A stretch of 64,000 nt of DNA from Chrysomallon squamiferum. Taxonomy: Eukaryota; Mollusca; Gastropoda; Neomphalida; Peltospiridae. The stretch is from the NCBI GenBank assembly GCA_012295275.1, contig CM022679.1, positions 10,882,169 through 10,946,168 on the forward strand, read 5' to 3'. This document shows positions 40,931 to 54,303 of the stretch, piece after piece (the first letter of the stretch is position 1; every line of letters starts with the position of its first letter). Under the pieces are notes generated by a model. It ran no database searches, had not been told where the DNA came from, and saw only the letters and a program-made list of their open reading frames with translations. Both the position numbers and the translations under genes were made by a program.

Positions 40931-41583
40931 TTACTACAAGTATTATAGAAGTATTATTTCTACAATTATTAAATACTTTTACTACTATTACTACTATAAT
41001 TATTAAATGTTTTTACTACTACCACAATTACTAATGTTACTTTTGCCACTACTGTTACAACTACGACTTCTACTACTACTACCACCATATAATACTACTA
41101 TAGCTACTTCTACTAATAATACTACTACTATTGCTGTTACAACAACTGCTACACTATTTCATTTTGCTATTACATCAATGCTATTACAACAATCACTATC
41201 CCTGTTATTACTATTACGCTACCATCAACACTAGTATTATTGATACTACTATTACTGCAACTGTTACCATTGCAACTACTATTACTACTACTATCACCAC
41301 TACTCTCAATGCAAATACTATTATTATTACTACTACATTAATAATAAGAATAAAAACAATAACAATAGAAATAACAACAATATTAATACAACAATAACAA
41401 TAGAAATAACAACAATATTAATACAACAATAACAATAGAAATAACAACAATATTAATACAACAATAACAATATTACTACTATAACATTAATAATAAGAAG
41501 AAGAACCATAACAGTAGAAATAACAACAACAACAACAATAATAACAACAACAATAATAACAACAATAATAACAACAATAACAA
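40930..41583. repeat. Imperfect (TAC/ACT/AAC)n array of about 650 bp
   Basis: Loose TAC, ACT, ATT and AAC triplets cover the whole stretch, so one frame reads Leu/Thr-rich, another Tyr-rich. Inside it a 35-base unit is repeated three times (41361, 41396, 41431). Confidence 0.85.
41361..41475. repeat. 35-bp tandem repeat, three copies
   Basis: Units starting AACAATAGAAATAACAAC recur at 41361, 41396 and 41431 with no differences seen, so this local amplification is younger than the decayed triplet array around it. Confidence 0.85.
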
Positions 41584-43735
41584 ACAAAAAAAAAGGGTTT
41601 AAGACATCGTACAGCTGGAGCCTTATGAATTAAAGTAGACGTTTTTTATAAGCACATAATTGTTTTACACCAGCATCAACTCTTGATTACTTAACCAGAA
41701 TTTTTTTTTTTTTTTTTTTCTAGATAATTATTCCCATAGAGGTCTTACAGAATAACCTTACCAATTCCCTTGCTTCACGTTCGTGGGCAGAGTCCCAACT
41801 TTACTCAAACAGGCATTAGAGAAGTCGTAAAGTACTGTAACTCGGCCGCGTCGGTTGTCGTAAACCAGTCGTAAATACTGAACGCGAACAGAGAGGATAC
41901 GATCGTCAAATAAGCATTAACGTAAGAAAGAAAGAGAATAAAAGACACAAACCGATTATTTTTTTTTTTTTTTTTTTTTTTAAAGTGGTATTTAAGACAT
42001 TATACAGTCGTGGTAATTCTGTAGCTAAATCACTGATAACAGATTATTTAGATAACAGTTAAATTTTTATTTTCAAGATGCTCGAGTGTCAACATGACCA
42101 TCACATTTGAGGTATATACTTTTCCAGTGTTGTTGATATCCGCTGTTATTTGTAAGAATGTGTCGCTACTGCAAGTGTTTTTTAATTTATTTGATCGTCG
42201 TCTGTCTGACTGTTTCCGGGATTTTTTTTTACAGTTAATTGCTGAAATTTCAAAGTTTGGTTTGAGAAGTGAGGGTTATTTGCAGATTAATTGTAAATGA
42301 ATGTGAATTTGATAAATAGATAAACAGACAGACAGACAGACGGAGAGAGAAAGAGACAGATAGATAGATAGGTGTGTAGTTAGGCAGGTAAGTAGGTAGG
42401 TAAGTAGGCCGATAGTAGATAGGTAGATAGATTTGTGTTGATTATATCTTTATATAAACGATTTCATTCTTCCATCAAAATTAATTTTCCTCTTTAAATT
42501 TAAAAAAAATAAAAGAAAAAAACCCATTAATGAATGAAGTTAAAAAAATGGAAGAAAAAAAATTTAAATTAAAAAGTGATGAACATCGAAAAGCAGATTT
42601 CTTCTGTGTTATATAACACATTTCAAATACTCCAGCTGGACATAAAACTCTACACGATAATTCAACACCAATCTCAATAATCGTCAACACGTGATGTGGT
42701 TTGGCATATAACACCAAACTAAATCAAATTCTATCTCAAAACGAGCCAGCGACATCATCGGTTCACGCCTCCTCGTCTTCGCCAGGAAGATCCAGAAGCC
42801 GCGAGGATCAATACTTCTGCAGCGACTGAGCATAATCGGTCGATATGTAATTCAGTTTGTCCACTGAAAGAGGTGTTCGGGGTTACAGCCCATTATCATC
42901 ATTCAAACGAAACGAGACGTTATGTCCGAGAGTTTGATTAGTCTCTTCAAACATGAGCGATGACCAATCAGACAGCTGGTATTAAACACTGTCAGGGATC
43001 AAAATATAGGGTGTCCCGAATTAGCCAATCAAACTGTTTGAGGGCCAACAGGCGTAATTACTCGATAACTAACAGGGCAGAAAGGACAAACGGAAGATAA
43101 AAACCGCAAAGAATAATTAAAGATCTGTCGACAATAATTATATACCTACACAACGTAAATAATATACTCGAGGGAAGTGATGAAGGTGGTTTTGAATCAA
43201 ACTGAGACGTTCTTCAATTTACGACGTCGTTAGTTAAAGATCGGTTAGATCAAAACAAATTATGTCTCAAGATCGATTAAATTCCGTTCTCTGTCTTACC
43301 TACGAACTGTCTAACAAAGCTCATGCAGAAATCGATAGTTTGGATTAACATTTGGGGATCGAAGTAAGTTGGGTATAAAGAACTGTTCGATCATATTATG
43401 TAAATATTTACTATAGGACTTTAGTACTGAAGATAAATGTACGAAATAAACGTAGACAACAGGAATGATAAACAGTCACATGAATCACTTTGAAAAGTAA
43501 AGATCATATCACTTTACACAGACCCTGTACCAACGAACCGCTGCCCGTTACAGTGAAACGTAATTAATTAGTGTACAATGTACGGTTTGTATCCGCTAAG
43601 TATTGATAGCGTCTTATACAAACGCACTCTCTGGCCACGATACACATCTTTATTTCAGATTTATTTTCTTATCATTTAATATCTATTCTTCTTTCTGTAT
43701 TTTGATTTATCGTCTTAGTATGTGTGTGTGTTGTG

Positions 43736-43738
<3 letters not shown>

Positions 43739-43787
<49 letters not shown>

Positions 43788-43792
43788 GTCTA

Positions 43793-43827
<35 letters not shown>
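43739..43827. repeat. (GA)n microsatellite
   Basis: GA run with one GAGTGAGTCTAA interruption. Confidence 0.95.
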
Positions 43828-43828
<1 letters not shown>

Positions 43829-44717
43829 CACACACAGACATAAAAAACACATACAGACATTTGTATTCCTAATATAGACACAATGAGCAATCGAACTCAA
43901 AAAATTCTGTCATCAACCAACCAAAACATTGATTCTTCTATCATGATAATAATCCACAGACGTAGAGGTCAATAAGTTAAAATATTTAACAAATGGTACA
44001 ATGTACAGACTATCGATTTCAAATAACTGTTCAGACAAAATTTATTATCGATTTAAATCGGTGCTAAAATAATCGACGATAGAAAATATGTTTTAACAAA
44101 TAGTAAAAAATGTATCATTTATTTTTCTAACTAACATAACTTATTTATTTATTTGTTTATTCATTTATTTTTTTTTTTTAAAGCGTATTCGTTACATAGG
44201 TTAACCACTAGCTTTTTATTCTTTCGATTCTCTCGTTACGATTATCGTTATACACTGTGATTAACTTACAGTCAAAGTGTAACTCTCGCTGAATTATTTC
44301 GCTGATACAAGTCTGCTGAGACTTCGTAAGTGATGAAATATTTAATTTAATGTTCGCGTGTGTTTCACGAAACCAGGCGAGAAATATCTGAATTATTAAT
44401 TTAATTATTCTTATGCGTATTTTCTTTAGCATTGTCATTCTTTGTTGTATAAACACGATTAAGATGACTTTTTGAAAAAAGTTAAAATCGATCTTATGGC
44501 CTACGTTCACGAAGCAAAATTTATTACATTGAGGTATAACTACTAATTATTTAGTGTGTCCTGTGTGTGTATATGTGTCTGTGTGTGTGTGTGTGTGCGT
44601 GCGTGTGTGTAGGCGAAGATATTTTAGTGTAAAAACGTAAATTAATAAATAAAATTTTAAAAAATAATGTATATTCACAGAACTCCAGTAATAAATTAAT
44701 CTCTTTAACTCAAAACA

Positions 44718-44876
<159 letters not shown>

Positions 44877-45641
44877 ATCTATCTCTTTCTCTGCCTGTAT
44901 CAGTATACCTGTCTATTTATCTATCCATCCATCCGTGACTATTTGTCAGCATGTATGTGTACATTTGTATGAATGTATGTATATATGATTGTATGAATAT
45001 ATGTGTATGTATGTGTATGTATGTGTATGTAGTATGTAGTATGTAGTAGGTAGGTAGGTAGGTAGGTAGATAGGTAGTTAGGTAGGTATGGTATGAATAT
45101 ATATATATGTATGTATATATGTAAATACATTATGTATGAATGTATATAATATTATTATGTATATATGTTTGTTTATTTGTATGTATGTTTTTTCAATATG
45201 CTATGAATCTCTCTTTTTATTTATCGCTATCTCTGTTCGTTTATCTAATTCTCAATCTCTCTCAGTCTGTCTGTCTGTCTATAATACTCTGTACGTGCAC
45301 TATTATAATTACGCAGCAAAGTATTATATCTTTCCTTCACAAAGCAGTTCACGTTTTCCATCAGTTTTTTTTTCTGTACGTAGTTTTCCCCTTTCAAAAC
45401 GAGCTCAGTGTGTTGTGAGTTAGTTTCACATGTTGAGAGAAACCCGAGACTGGCGCTTCACGTATTTTTGTCTAACCTCCACACTCACACACTCAGCCCT
45501 GCTTGCTCGAGCACGTTCACTGTGAAATAACAGTTTCACTCACAGGTTCTGAAAAACAGAGACAGAGAACGTTTTGTAGTAATGTGAAACACGTGTAGCT
45601 TGCGAGGTTTTTGTGTATACAGATTTGAGTTGTCGGACGAG

Positions 45642-45642
<1 letters not shown>

Positions 45643-45702
<60 letters not shown>

Positions 45703-45739
45703 CAACAACAACAGAGTAATAATAATAATAATAATAATA
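45643..45739. repeat. (AAT)n with an AAC insert
   Basis: AAT triplets with AACAAC and GAGT interruptions. Confidence 0.9.
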
Positions 45740-45877
45740 TATTATGATAAAATAATAACAGTTATAAAAACAAAATAAAAACATCTACATACACAATATA
45801 GGCAAACACACAAACGTATAAACATTCGTACGAACGTACGTATGTTCGTTCATATTACATACATACACACATCCATC

Positions 45878-45929
<52 letters not shown>

Positions 45930-46204
45930 AGAATACAAGTACAATATAATTGAATCAACTCTTGCTTTTAAAATTTTTAATTTTTAATTTAATTGATTCA
46001 ACGACTATTTTAAGTTCAAACTGAAGAATGTTCGAACAGATAGAAAAAAAAAAACAACAACAACAAAACAAACAACAACAACAACAAACCCGGCAAATAC
46101 AAAAATCTAGGAACAAATTACAAACAACACTCGTTCACGCAGACAACAGAAAGATAAACAAGGTGTACTTTTCTACAAAATACTACACATGTCAAGTAAC
46201 GTTA

Positions 46205-46460
46205 CTACTATCAACTTAGCTTTTCAACTCAACCGAGTCACTAAGCCCCGCCCATTAACTTTCATTGGTCAGCGACTAATTGTAATTGACAGCTTCTGTC
46301 ATAATCGGATAACTCACTAACTCTACAGTCGGGCCTGTCTCTCTCTCTGTATATTCTTGATTGAGAATGCCGACACATTTTCAAGGCTTCGTATCTCCGA
46401 CAGTGAGTCTTAAAGACATGAATAGCTAACCCAGCTGATTCTCATGAAAGTTTTTCCGTC
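46205..46460 (+). promoter_or_regulatory. Putative tolloid-like gene promoter
   Basis: A GC box CCCCGCCC at 46246-46253 and an inverted CCAAT box (ATTGG, 46264-46268) lie 11 bases apart, about 430 bases upstream of the tolloid start codon. The surrounding 250 bases have more CpG than the intergenic background. No TATA box is obvious. Position and motifs suit a TATA-less promoter, but no start site is proven. Confidence 0.35.
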
Positions 46461-46663
46461 CGCCTAACCAAACTGCCGACCCTATCGTTTTATAAACGTG
46501 TGTTTACAACTGTAACAACTGAGCGATGCTGTAGAGCTTGTACTTGTGATAATATAGACCTGTACACACACGCATAACAAAACACAAACCACATATAAAC
46601 ATATTTGTTTTATTACTGCTAGGAACCTTGTTATTTATTTTGTTTTGATTACTTTGACAAATT

Positions 46664-46690
46664 GGCGAAGAAGAAGAAGAAGAAGAAGAA
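46664..46690. repeat. (GAA)n next to the tolloid ATG
   Basis: About eight GAA units end in the first base of the start codon, so they form the last part of the 5' UTR. A purine triplet array this close to a start codon could vary in length between individuals. Confidence 0.85.
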
Positions 46691-46849
46691 TGGAGAAAGC
46701 ACATATATCAAAAGTGGCGTTGTTTCTACAGACTCTTCTGTGTTTTGTCTTTGATTCACGTTTTGGATTAATGACTGGGAACGTAGTGCACGGTCAGCTT
46801 GTACCCCACAGGACGTCAAATGATTTATACATGGATCCTTGTAAAGCTG
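46690..46849 (+). CDS. Tolloid/BMP1-like protease, exon 1 (signal peptide, propeptide start)
   Basis: The frame starts at ATG 46690, right after a (GAA)n run, and encodes MEKAHISKVALFLQTLLC, FVFDSRFG and, at the end, DLYMDPCKA. The hydrophobic stretch at residues 10-20 suits a signal peptide. The last codon is split (G|CT) at a GTGAGT donor, phase 1. Joined to the exon at 63804 it gives DPCKAAGFLGDIAL, nearly the same as the D-P-C-K-A-A-A-F-L/W-G-D-I-A-L string of BMP1 and tolloid propeptides. Tolloids are secreted astacin metalloproteases that cleave procollagens and chordin. The longer upstream frame (TTG start, poly-Arg) is the GAA repeat read through. Confidence 0.88.
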
Positions 46850-47109
46850 GTGAGTTTTTCTTTCTTTTTTTTTTTTTTTTTTATTTTTTTTTTTTTTTAC
46901 TTATTTTACTTATTATCATTGTTTTTTGTTTCTTATTATGTTTTGCTTATTAGTTATACTGTTTGTTTTGTTTTTTTTTTTTTTTTTTTTTTTTTTATAT
47001 CTGAGGAAAACATGATTTACAGCTGAAAAGTTAACTGAATGGAGATGTTCTTGCGTGTGTCAGTTATTTGTGTTTTTATTACTTTCAATATCTCAGTCAT
47101 GTTCGTTGT

Positions 47110-47113
<4 letters not shown>

Positions 47114-47176
<63 letters not shown>
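47114..47176. repeat. (CT)n microsatellite
   Basis: Pure CT run on the + strand. Confidence 0.95.
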
Positions 47177-47177
<1 letters not shown>

Positions 47178-47280
47178 ACATGTTTAAACTATTTCTGAAA
47201 AAAACACCACCCAAATACATTCATCTTCATTCACCTATTTCTTTCACTAATAATGCTATTACTCAATCAAATACGTTGAT

Positions 47281-47345
47281 TAGGTGGTTAAGCAATCACT
47301 TAAGACTAGTAGGATAGAGGTTCTAATCTGGGGATCAGTTTCTGT
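47281..47345 (+). mobile_element. tRNA-like SINE head
   Basis: GTGGTTAAGC resembles a pol III A box, and GAGGTTCTAATCTGGGG resembles a B box (GGTTCRANNCC) about 35 bases later, followed by GGGATCAGTT, which also occurs in the copy at 48760. Too degenerate for a working tRNA. Confidence 0.45.
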
Positions 47346-48228
47346 AAAGAACTAGTAAACAAAGAAAAACTACTATATCCTCTAATCCTGCTAATTTGAA
47401 AACAATTAATCCTCGTGGTTAAATGCTCATGACAGGCGTGCTTGGTCATCCAGTAAATGAAATATGTTTCATTTAGACAACTGACATATTTAAAAAAAAA
47501 AAAAAAAAAGGATAACTTTATTAAACTCAGAATGTTCTGCAACAACGTGTGAGGAACATTTACAAAATATTTACATTTCTAAATACTAACATCTTGGATA
47601 TCATTATAAATTATGCTCACAAAAAAAAAAAAAAATTTATTTAAATAACACACGTATATGTGTTTGGGTTTTTTTTTCAATCAATTCCTCGGTTAATTTA
47701 CATAATTTTACGGTAATTATGTTGTTTGAAAATTAATGCTTACTGCAGGTGTTTTTTTATTTATTTATAATAAAACAAAATAAGAAGAACTTGATGTAAA
47801 TACAAGCCTTTCTGTGAAGAGTGTTTACACGTGAAGCCTGCTCTATTAGTTTTCATCAACTTCATTTGTATGTGAGTGGAGATTTCAGTTACAGACAAAA
47901 GTAAACAGTTACTGTTAAACACGTCGATTCAAATCTCTGATCAATAATTGGTTGTAATTTTTCCGAAGGTAAATTTTTGGATTTGTTAATCAAATGTAAG
48001 TGATTACTGTTGACAAAAGATTCATTTTATTTAGTTGCATCGCTCGGGTTTTTTCTCTGTCTCTCTTTACCTGTCGACTGTCTGAGCTTGTGTGAGTTTG
48101 TAACAGGGCCTAACACAGACTGGACGAATAGACAGATAGTCAGAAAAAGAAGATAGGCTTGAAGAATGTTAGCCAACTTGGTTTGATTATTACTGGAAGG
48201 GAAGGGAAGGGATTTGAAGAGGGCGACC

Positions 48229-48366
<138 letters not shown>

Positions 48367-48489
48367 AATATTTATAAATCAGACAAGCATTCGTGGGATA
48401 TGATTAAACACAAAGTTATGACAGTGATATCTATGCCATTATCTATTTTTCTGAATTGTCATTAAATCAAAAATTTCGTTTTTTGTTAA

Positions 48490-48526
<37 letters not shown>

Positions 48527-48699
48527 TTTTCTCCTTATTTTCTCTGAGTGGAAAAACATGTAGGTAATTACGTAAAAATAAATCTCTTTTTCTCCTTGTC
48601 ATGAAGTCTTATTCATAACACTCGTTCTAGAGTTCTGCTGTATATTAACAACTTAAAAATAATTCATTTGCTTCTGATTGCAGTCAGTGATATAACTGT

Positions 48700-48830
48700 C
48701 ATTGGAACAGTGGTGTCACTAATCACGAGAACTCGAATTTGAATCCTCAGCTAAGGACTGGGGATCAGTTCTCAACAGTGGGCCAGTTGTGGTGCTATTA
48801 TCTCCCTTTCAAGATAAAACTTTTTGACGG
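48700..48830 (+). mobile_element. SINE remnant
   Basis: AACAGTGGTGTCACTAA may be an A-box remnant, AATTTGAATCCTCAG a B-box remnant, then GGGGATCAGTT as in the head at 47281, then a GGTGCTATTATCTCCCTTTC stretch. Order and spacing fit a tRNA-derived SINE. Confidence 0.45.
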
Positions 48831-49844
48831 GATTTATTATAGGTTTATTATTTGTTCTTGTTCTACTAAATCAAGATCCATTACAGACATATCCCTGATA
48901 TTTAAAAGCATTATTGTCAAAGATATAGAATGAAATGTAAACTTAAACACAAAACAGATTTCAGTAGCGTGCGATAGTCTTATGTAATACTTTGTCTGGC
49001 TGATTTTTGTAGAGTTTTGGGAGTCATTTTTTTTTTTTTTTTTTTTTGAAATTCAAGAAGGCTTCCATAGAGAACAAAACAGTGGAATTGCTTTATTGCT
49101 GTCATAGAAATAAACATCACAATATTGTATCACGTTTTAACTCTCTTGATTCGTATTTAGTTAACTAAGTCATTTTGGTGAAAGACCCTACTAATTGTTG
49201 ATGGTGTTTGTGGATGGATCGCAACCAAACACTCTTCAACATTTATTCTATGTATAATATTTTTATTTTAATATTTATTATTAAAAATAGCGATTTTTAG
49301 TAAATAATTTACATATTATAGTTTTAAAATTGTTAAATTACAAGACTATAATATTACAGTATTATCTTTTTAAAACATCTGAGATTTAATGGACTTTGGC
49401 AACAACTGATACCCCTTCGCTCCTATGTGTACGTTAAATTGAGGGTTCACTGTACAAAGTATAAAACAAAAATAAAAAACAGCCAGTGTGGGAATTTTTT
49501 TTTTTTTTTACTGAGAAGTGAATGAATAATGGTACATCAGCACTAAAATAGACATGTCTGTCAGCTATTGAGTAGCAGCTAGGAAGAGCGGAGAGACACA
49601 TTCAAAGGAATATTATGTACACGTTATGGGTTGTCATGATTCGTGTCTGTATAAGAATCACTGTTAGTTAAATTACGTTTTATTACTGGTTATTGCGGTC
49701 ACATCTGTGCATCAGATTAGCTGTAAATGTCGAAGTATAACACTCAGCCTGGTATTTTAAACATGAACATGCAAATAAAATTCTCTTTTTTTATTCATTT
49801 ATTTATTTATTTAAAGTGTTTTGTCATCTGCATTGCGGATTGTA

Positions 49845-50107
49845 GATCATTGGTTAGAGTTGTTGTGATTCAAGGCGCAATGATGGAAACATCAGTTTTA
49901 ACAGGAGGCTCGAATTCAGACGTAGCTACTTCCAGGACAATAAGTAAAATGTCAGTATAAAAGATTTCTGGAAACGTGAGCTCAGAAGATCTTTGTTGAT
50001 AATGTGGAAGAAGTAGGGGGATTTCTTCTAACGACTACAAAATTAAGTCTGAAATAACAAATGTCTGACACTGAAATTCGCATCGTTAAACAAAACAAAC
50101 GTTATTA
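49845..50107 (+). mobile_element. SINE, head to tail, degenerate
   Basis: TCATTGGTTAGAG (A-box-like) and GAGGCTCGAATTCAG (B-box-like) form the head. AAATGTCTGACACTG and the end ATCGTTAAACAAAACAAACG match my memory of a common molluscan SINE 3' end. At about 260 bases it is the most complete copy here. It explains the open frame at 49727-49960. Confidence 0.55.
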
Positions 50108-50489
50108 AAGCTAGAACGAATAGGTGTTGTAATCCAGTATCAATTAAATGATTCACTCTTATTCACGGTGTATTTTTTTTTTAACTTAAATAACCAAGCT
50201 TAAAAGCGAAATTTCTCTTAAGTAGATGAAGAAATAATAAATATATATTTTAAAATTCATTTATTCGTTCATAGTAACGCTCGATAAATTGGCTGGAACG
50301 AGACAAAAGCTAATCTTGTTTGGTTATTGTTAAATATTTACGGATGTGCATCATTTTATTCAAATTACTGGAAGTAACACAATAATATAAAATTAAAAGC
50401 AGAGGGCTACAGCTGAATGAACTATAATAGACAGGAGGGTCAGTTCTTCTCGGTGCGTTTCTTACAATATTTCCATTTCTATCCAATAC

Positions 50490-50610
50490 CTTACGGTTGA
50501 TTTATCAAGGGCCAGAGTATATTCTTTCGTGTCTATGGGAAGGTGCATGTAAAATATCACTTGCCGCTAGTCGAATGTAAAGAATTCCCTTTCACACATC
50601 ATTAACATTT
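50490..50610 (+). mobile_element. SINE remnant, central block
   Basis: CTATGGGAAGGTGCATGTAAAA and CACTTGCCGCTAGTCGAATG form the best-kept copy of the central block also seen at 12421 and 53040. Confidence 0.55.
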
Positions 50611-51957
50611 GGCAGACAGCTAATAAACGTTATTAATAAATCATTTATTTTCTTATTTCTCTTTTTAGAACTTTTTTTTATATATTATAAAGTTTGTATT
50701 CAATCAGATAGCCACAAATAGCCATCAGGTATCAAAACATTACTTAATTCTTGCCATGATCTTGCACCCTCCCTCACTAATATTATTTTAATAAAATGGT
50801 GATTTTCACCTGTAGTTCTTTTCGGTGGGTGCCTTGTGTTTGTTGGAGGAAAAGAAAACACAGACAATCACGTTTATTGCACCTTTTTTCTGTTACTGTA
50901 GCAGAATAGAACCAGATGCGATAAGCTGCCATTTGGTTTATTTACTGCAATCAGGCTCGCTACTAAATATGATACGTTTACAACTTGAGATAATAAACAA
51001 TAATAATGGTGTTAAAAATAGTTTCATGTAACAAGCAGTGTGACACAGGGGCATGTGCCAAGGATAACAGAGATTTGTGTAATATATGGAATATGACAAG
51101 GGGCTGTGAAACAATGCACGATACAGATAAAGAATCGTTTAATTAATACTTTTTTTTTTTTTTATCTATCTGCAAGATGGATTCGGTTTAAGTTAGACGT
51201 GGTTATTTGATATTATTATTACATTAGCCTGTTATTAATATTATTATTCAATAATAATATTTTGATGTACAATTTGATTGTTTTATTACATTTTTTTTTT
51301 TTCATTTTGTCTGATGTTAGTTTTCTTTTTAAGAGTTAATACAATTGAAGTGTATTGCTTATTATTTTCTCAGTATGGTTTCTTTTCTTTCGTTTATTTA
51401 ATATATATATATATTTTTAATTATTATTTTCTCCCATTTTGTTTCTTTATTTTTTTCAAAAAATAAATCCACACGTATAAATAATATATAGACATATTAC
51501 CTTTTTTTATTTTCATTATTAGTGTTTTATCTTAAATCCCTCTTTCTTTCTTTCTTTCTTTCTTTCTTTTTATTTTCTTCAAAACTTTTCTACATACTCA
51601 TCTTGTCCCATCAAGCACGTACTACGTATGACGTTAACACTGAATAACCCATAGTTACCGTTTCCGGTTCGACAGTCATTTCCTATTTACCAACGTCCAC
51701 GCTAAAACGTGATCCACCTAAACTATACGATGTAAGTCAAGGGCGTTGTGATAACAGTTTGAAAACAGGAACGTATCCAGGGCTTCAAACAGGGGGCAAC
51801 CCTGGTGTAACAGACAGGACTTTTCAGGATGAGCTGTGTTGCATTATAAAGAAAAATTAACACACTGGTGAGATACAGATATGAAAAAGTAGAGCGATCG
51901 TTTATTGGAATCAATATATATATGTATGTAGATAGCTACGGATTATATATGCAAACA

Positions 51958-52008
<51 letters not shown>

Positions 52009-52930
52009 TATATATATAAGATCAGATGTAAATATTAAAGTTTTCCACAACTATGCATAAAACATGACATCAGAAATATGTCAACTTGTACGGTTCACAC
52101 AAGTTTGTTTTCTTATACAACTTGTAAATCACACCCTGCAGACACACTAAGGCGCTTTAACCCGAAGAAGTTTTCAGTAACGATCTAATTACATTATCTT
52201 TAAACTATTCACCTTATTGTATCTTAATAACTAGCTTTTATGAACTTTTAACAAGGCTTCTTAATCAGATCTGTATGTGAATTCCTGTAATTGTAACATA
52301 ACGATCGTTAAAAGTAATATTTTATTAAGTGATCATTATTTCGAATTGTTCCGTCTGGTCGCACCTTTAGTAATCCATATTTTTTTAAACGACTTCCAGG
52401 TTTTTGTCTCGCCTGTTGTTGTTGCTGCTGACTCAGGCTTTGGTTACGAGTAGCGAGTACAGGAGGAATATGCTGTCGAATTAAACAAATGGCTTACCTG
52501 TCAACTTGTTATTTCCACGCTTCCGTGTAGCGAATAACTCGCGGCATGCCATTGTTTGGGAATGTATGCGCGGTGTACATGTGGGAAAGCAAAGCGATCG
52601 TTTATTCAATTAAGTTTTGGCTGTTAGACACGTTGTTGGGTTTTGGTGTCTTTAACATCATAAAAAAAAAATACTGTTGTAAGAAATATGGGAGGCAGAT
52701 ACTTCGTATAAAAGGAGAGGCTACTTAAACTGCAATAACGACGCCTACAACAGCTAGCTTTGTAACTGCATCTGCAATGACACATTGTAGAATTCTGGTT
52801 TTATAAGTTATAATGTGTACAGATATATCCTGTTGGCTGTCGTTAAAAACTGAAGACAACATATATGATTATACAGCATAGGGAAAAGGAATAAATGAGC
52901 ATATGTTTTACAGCACATATATAATTATTT
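50611..52930. other. Tolloid intron 1, mostly plain sequence
   Basis: AT-rich with TTTC tetramers (51544-51570), (GT)n (51962-51998) and (AT)n (52003-52017). A short G-rich patch at 51780-51805 may be another SINE piece. No gene found. Confidence 0.6.
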
Positions 52931-52944
52931 AGATGGACTAGACT

Positions 52945-53090
52945 TTTGATTAATGGTTAGAACATAAGCTTTTGGGCGAGAGATGGCAGTAGCAATATTC
53001 CTGTTCGTGTGCTGATTATGCTGTCAAAGGTCATACTACTTTATTTTGCTGCCTATGAGAAGATGCATGCAAAATGTTTGTTTATGGTAA
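52945..53090 (+). mobile_element. SINE remnant
   Basis: TAATGGTTAGAACATAAGC (A-box region), a GGGCGAGAGATGGCAG stretch, then GCTGCCTATGAGAAGATGCATG (positions 53049-53070), a variant of the central block at 50535. The order matches the other copies. Confidence 0.5.
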
Positions 53091-54071
53091 TTATGGTAAT
53101 TGAACGAGCTATATTTTTCAGTAGATAATTTTTGTTTTTAAATTAATGTTGCGAGTGTCATAAAACAAATGCTAGTTTTATTTCATTTAAGATGGCTTCT
53201 TGCTGTTAAGCAGTTATCACTAGCAAAGATATTTTTGAAGTATGAACCATGTGTCATATATTTTCTTCAAGCTGATAGTTTATCCTAATGTTTCTGATTC
53301 TCGCAAAATAATGAAACAAAAACCAGACCAGTGCAGGATATTCATAAATTTCGATTTCGATTGAAGCTATCTTCCGATCATTCTCGAACAATAATGTCCG
53401 ATTCCTGTTAAATTATTATTAATTTAGAAATCCCAGTACACTTCGATAAATTTTCCAAATTGTTTCGATTTTCGTGTTGATAACAATATATATCGAACTT
53501 TTCTTTATCAGTTCCATGAAAACAAAATTACCAATATAACTTTTCGATCCTTGAATTGATTGTATTTGTTTATGTACTTCTTTTGTCTTCCAGAAATGAT
53601 TATTATGTTTCAGACATTGGAATGGTCTAAATCAGTTGTGTAAGAAATAAATAATGATAGACTGGGAGTGCATCCAATCATTCTTAGACTGATGGATTGT
53701 CATTCAAGATGTTACTGTCGAATTTCTGTGTAGTGTACATTGTTACAGGAAATATATATTATAAGTAAATATGTTTAATTCACAAAAATTTCTGAAAATA
53801 TGCATAAATTCTGATTCAATCAGGAAACTGGCAATGCAAAGGCTACAAGTAGATCACCATCCTCCGGCTGCAATTGATGGATAATTTCATAAGGGAGGCT
53901 AGATGATAACAGACCAGTGCAAGCGATTTCCTTGTGAAAAGTGGAATTCTGAAACCGAAAATATTTGAATCCAAAAGTCCATTCAGTTATATTGTTATCT
54001 CCTGAATTTTTTTTGAATTATACATATTTCCTTATTCCACATATTTTTTTCGTTGTTGTTGTTGTTGTTCT

Positions 54072-54102
<31 letters not shown>

Positions 54103-54281
54103 ATGATTTTAATCTAATTAGTTACTAAGTCTCCATGATATTATACCTTATGCAACACCTATTGCAATGACTGCTGAGGTTTTGGTGTACAGTCAGGTCC
54201 ATTTTACATCTTGCGAGAAAATTAAAGTTAAAAGTTTCAAGTGATATATAAAAATTAAATGTTGTTGTTGTTCTTGTTTTT

Positions 54282-54303
54282 GGGGGGTTGGGTTTTGGGA
54301 GGG
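54282..54303 (+). other. G-quadruplex-type motif
   Basis: Four G runs of at least three (G6, G3, G3, G3) with loops TT, TTTT and A fulfil the usual G3N1-7 rule. The motif is on the + strand, that is the RNA-like strand of the tolloid intron. Confidence 0.7.

Noticed and set aside
44208-44510. 100-codon minus-strand frame of mixed composition
   Set aside because: No recognisable domain, no splice partners or promoter; a frame of this length is expected by chance in 64 kb of six-frame sequence.
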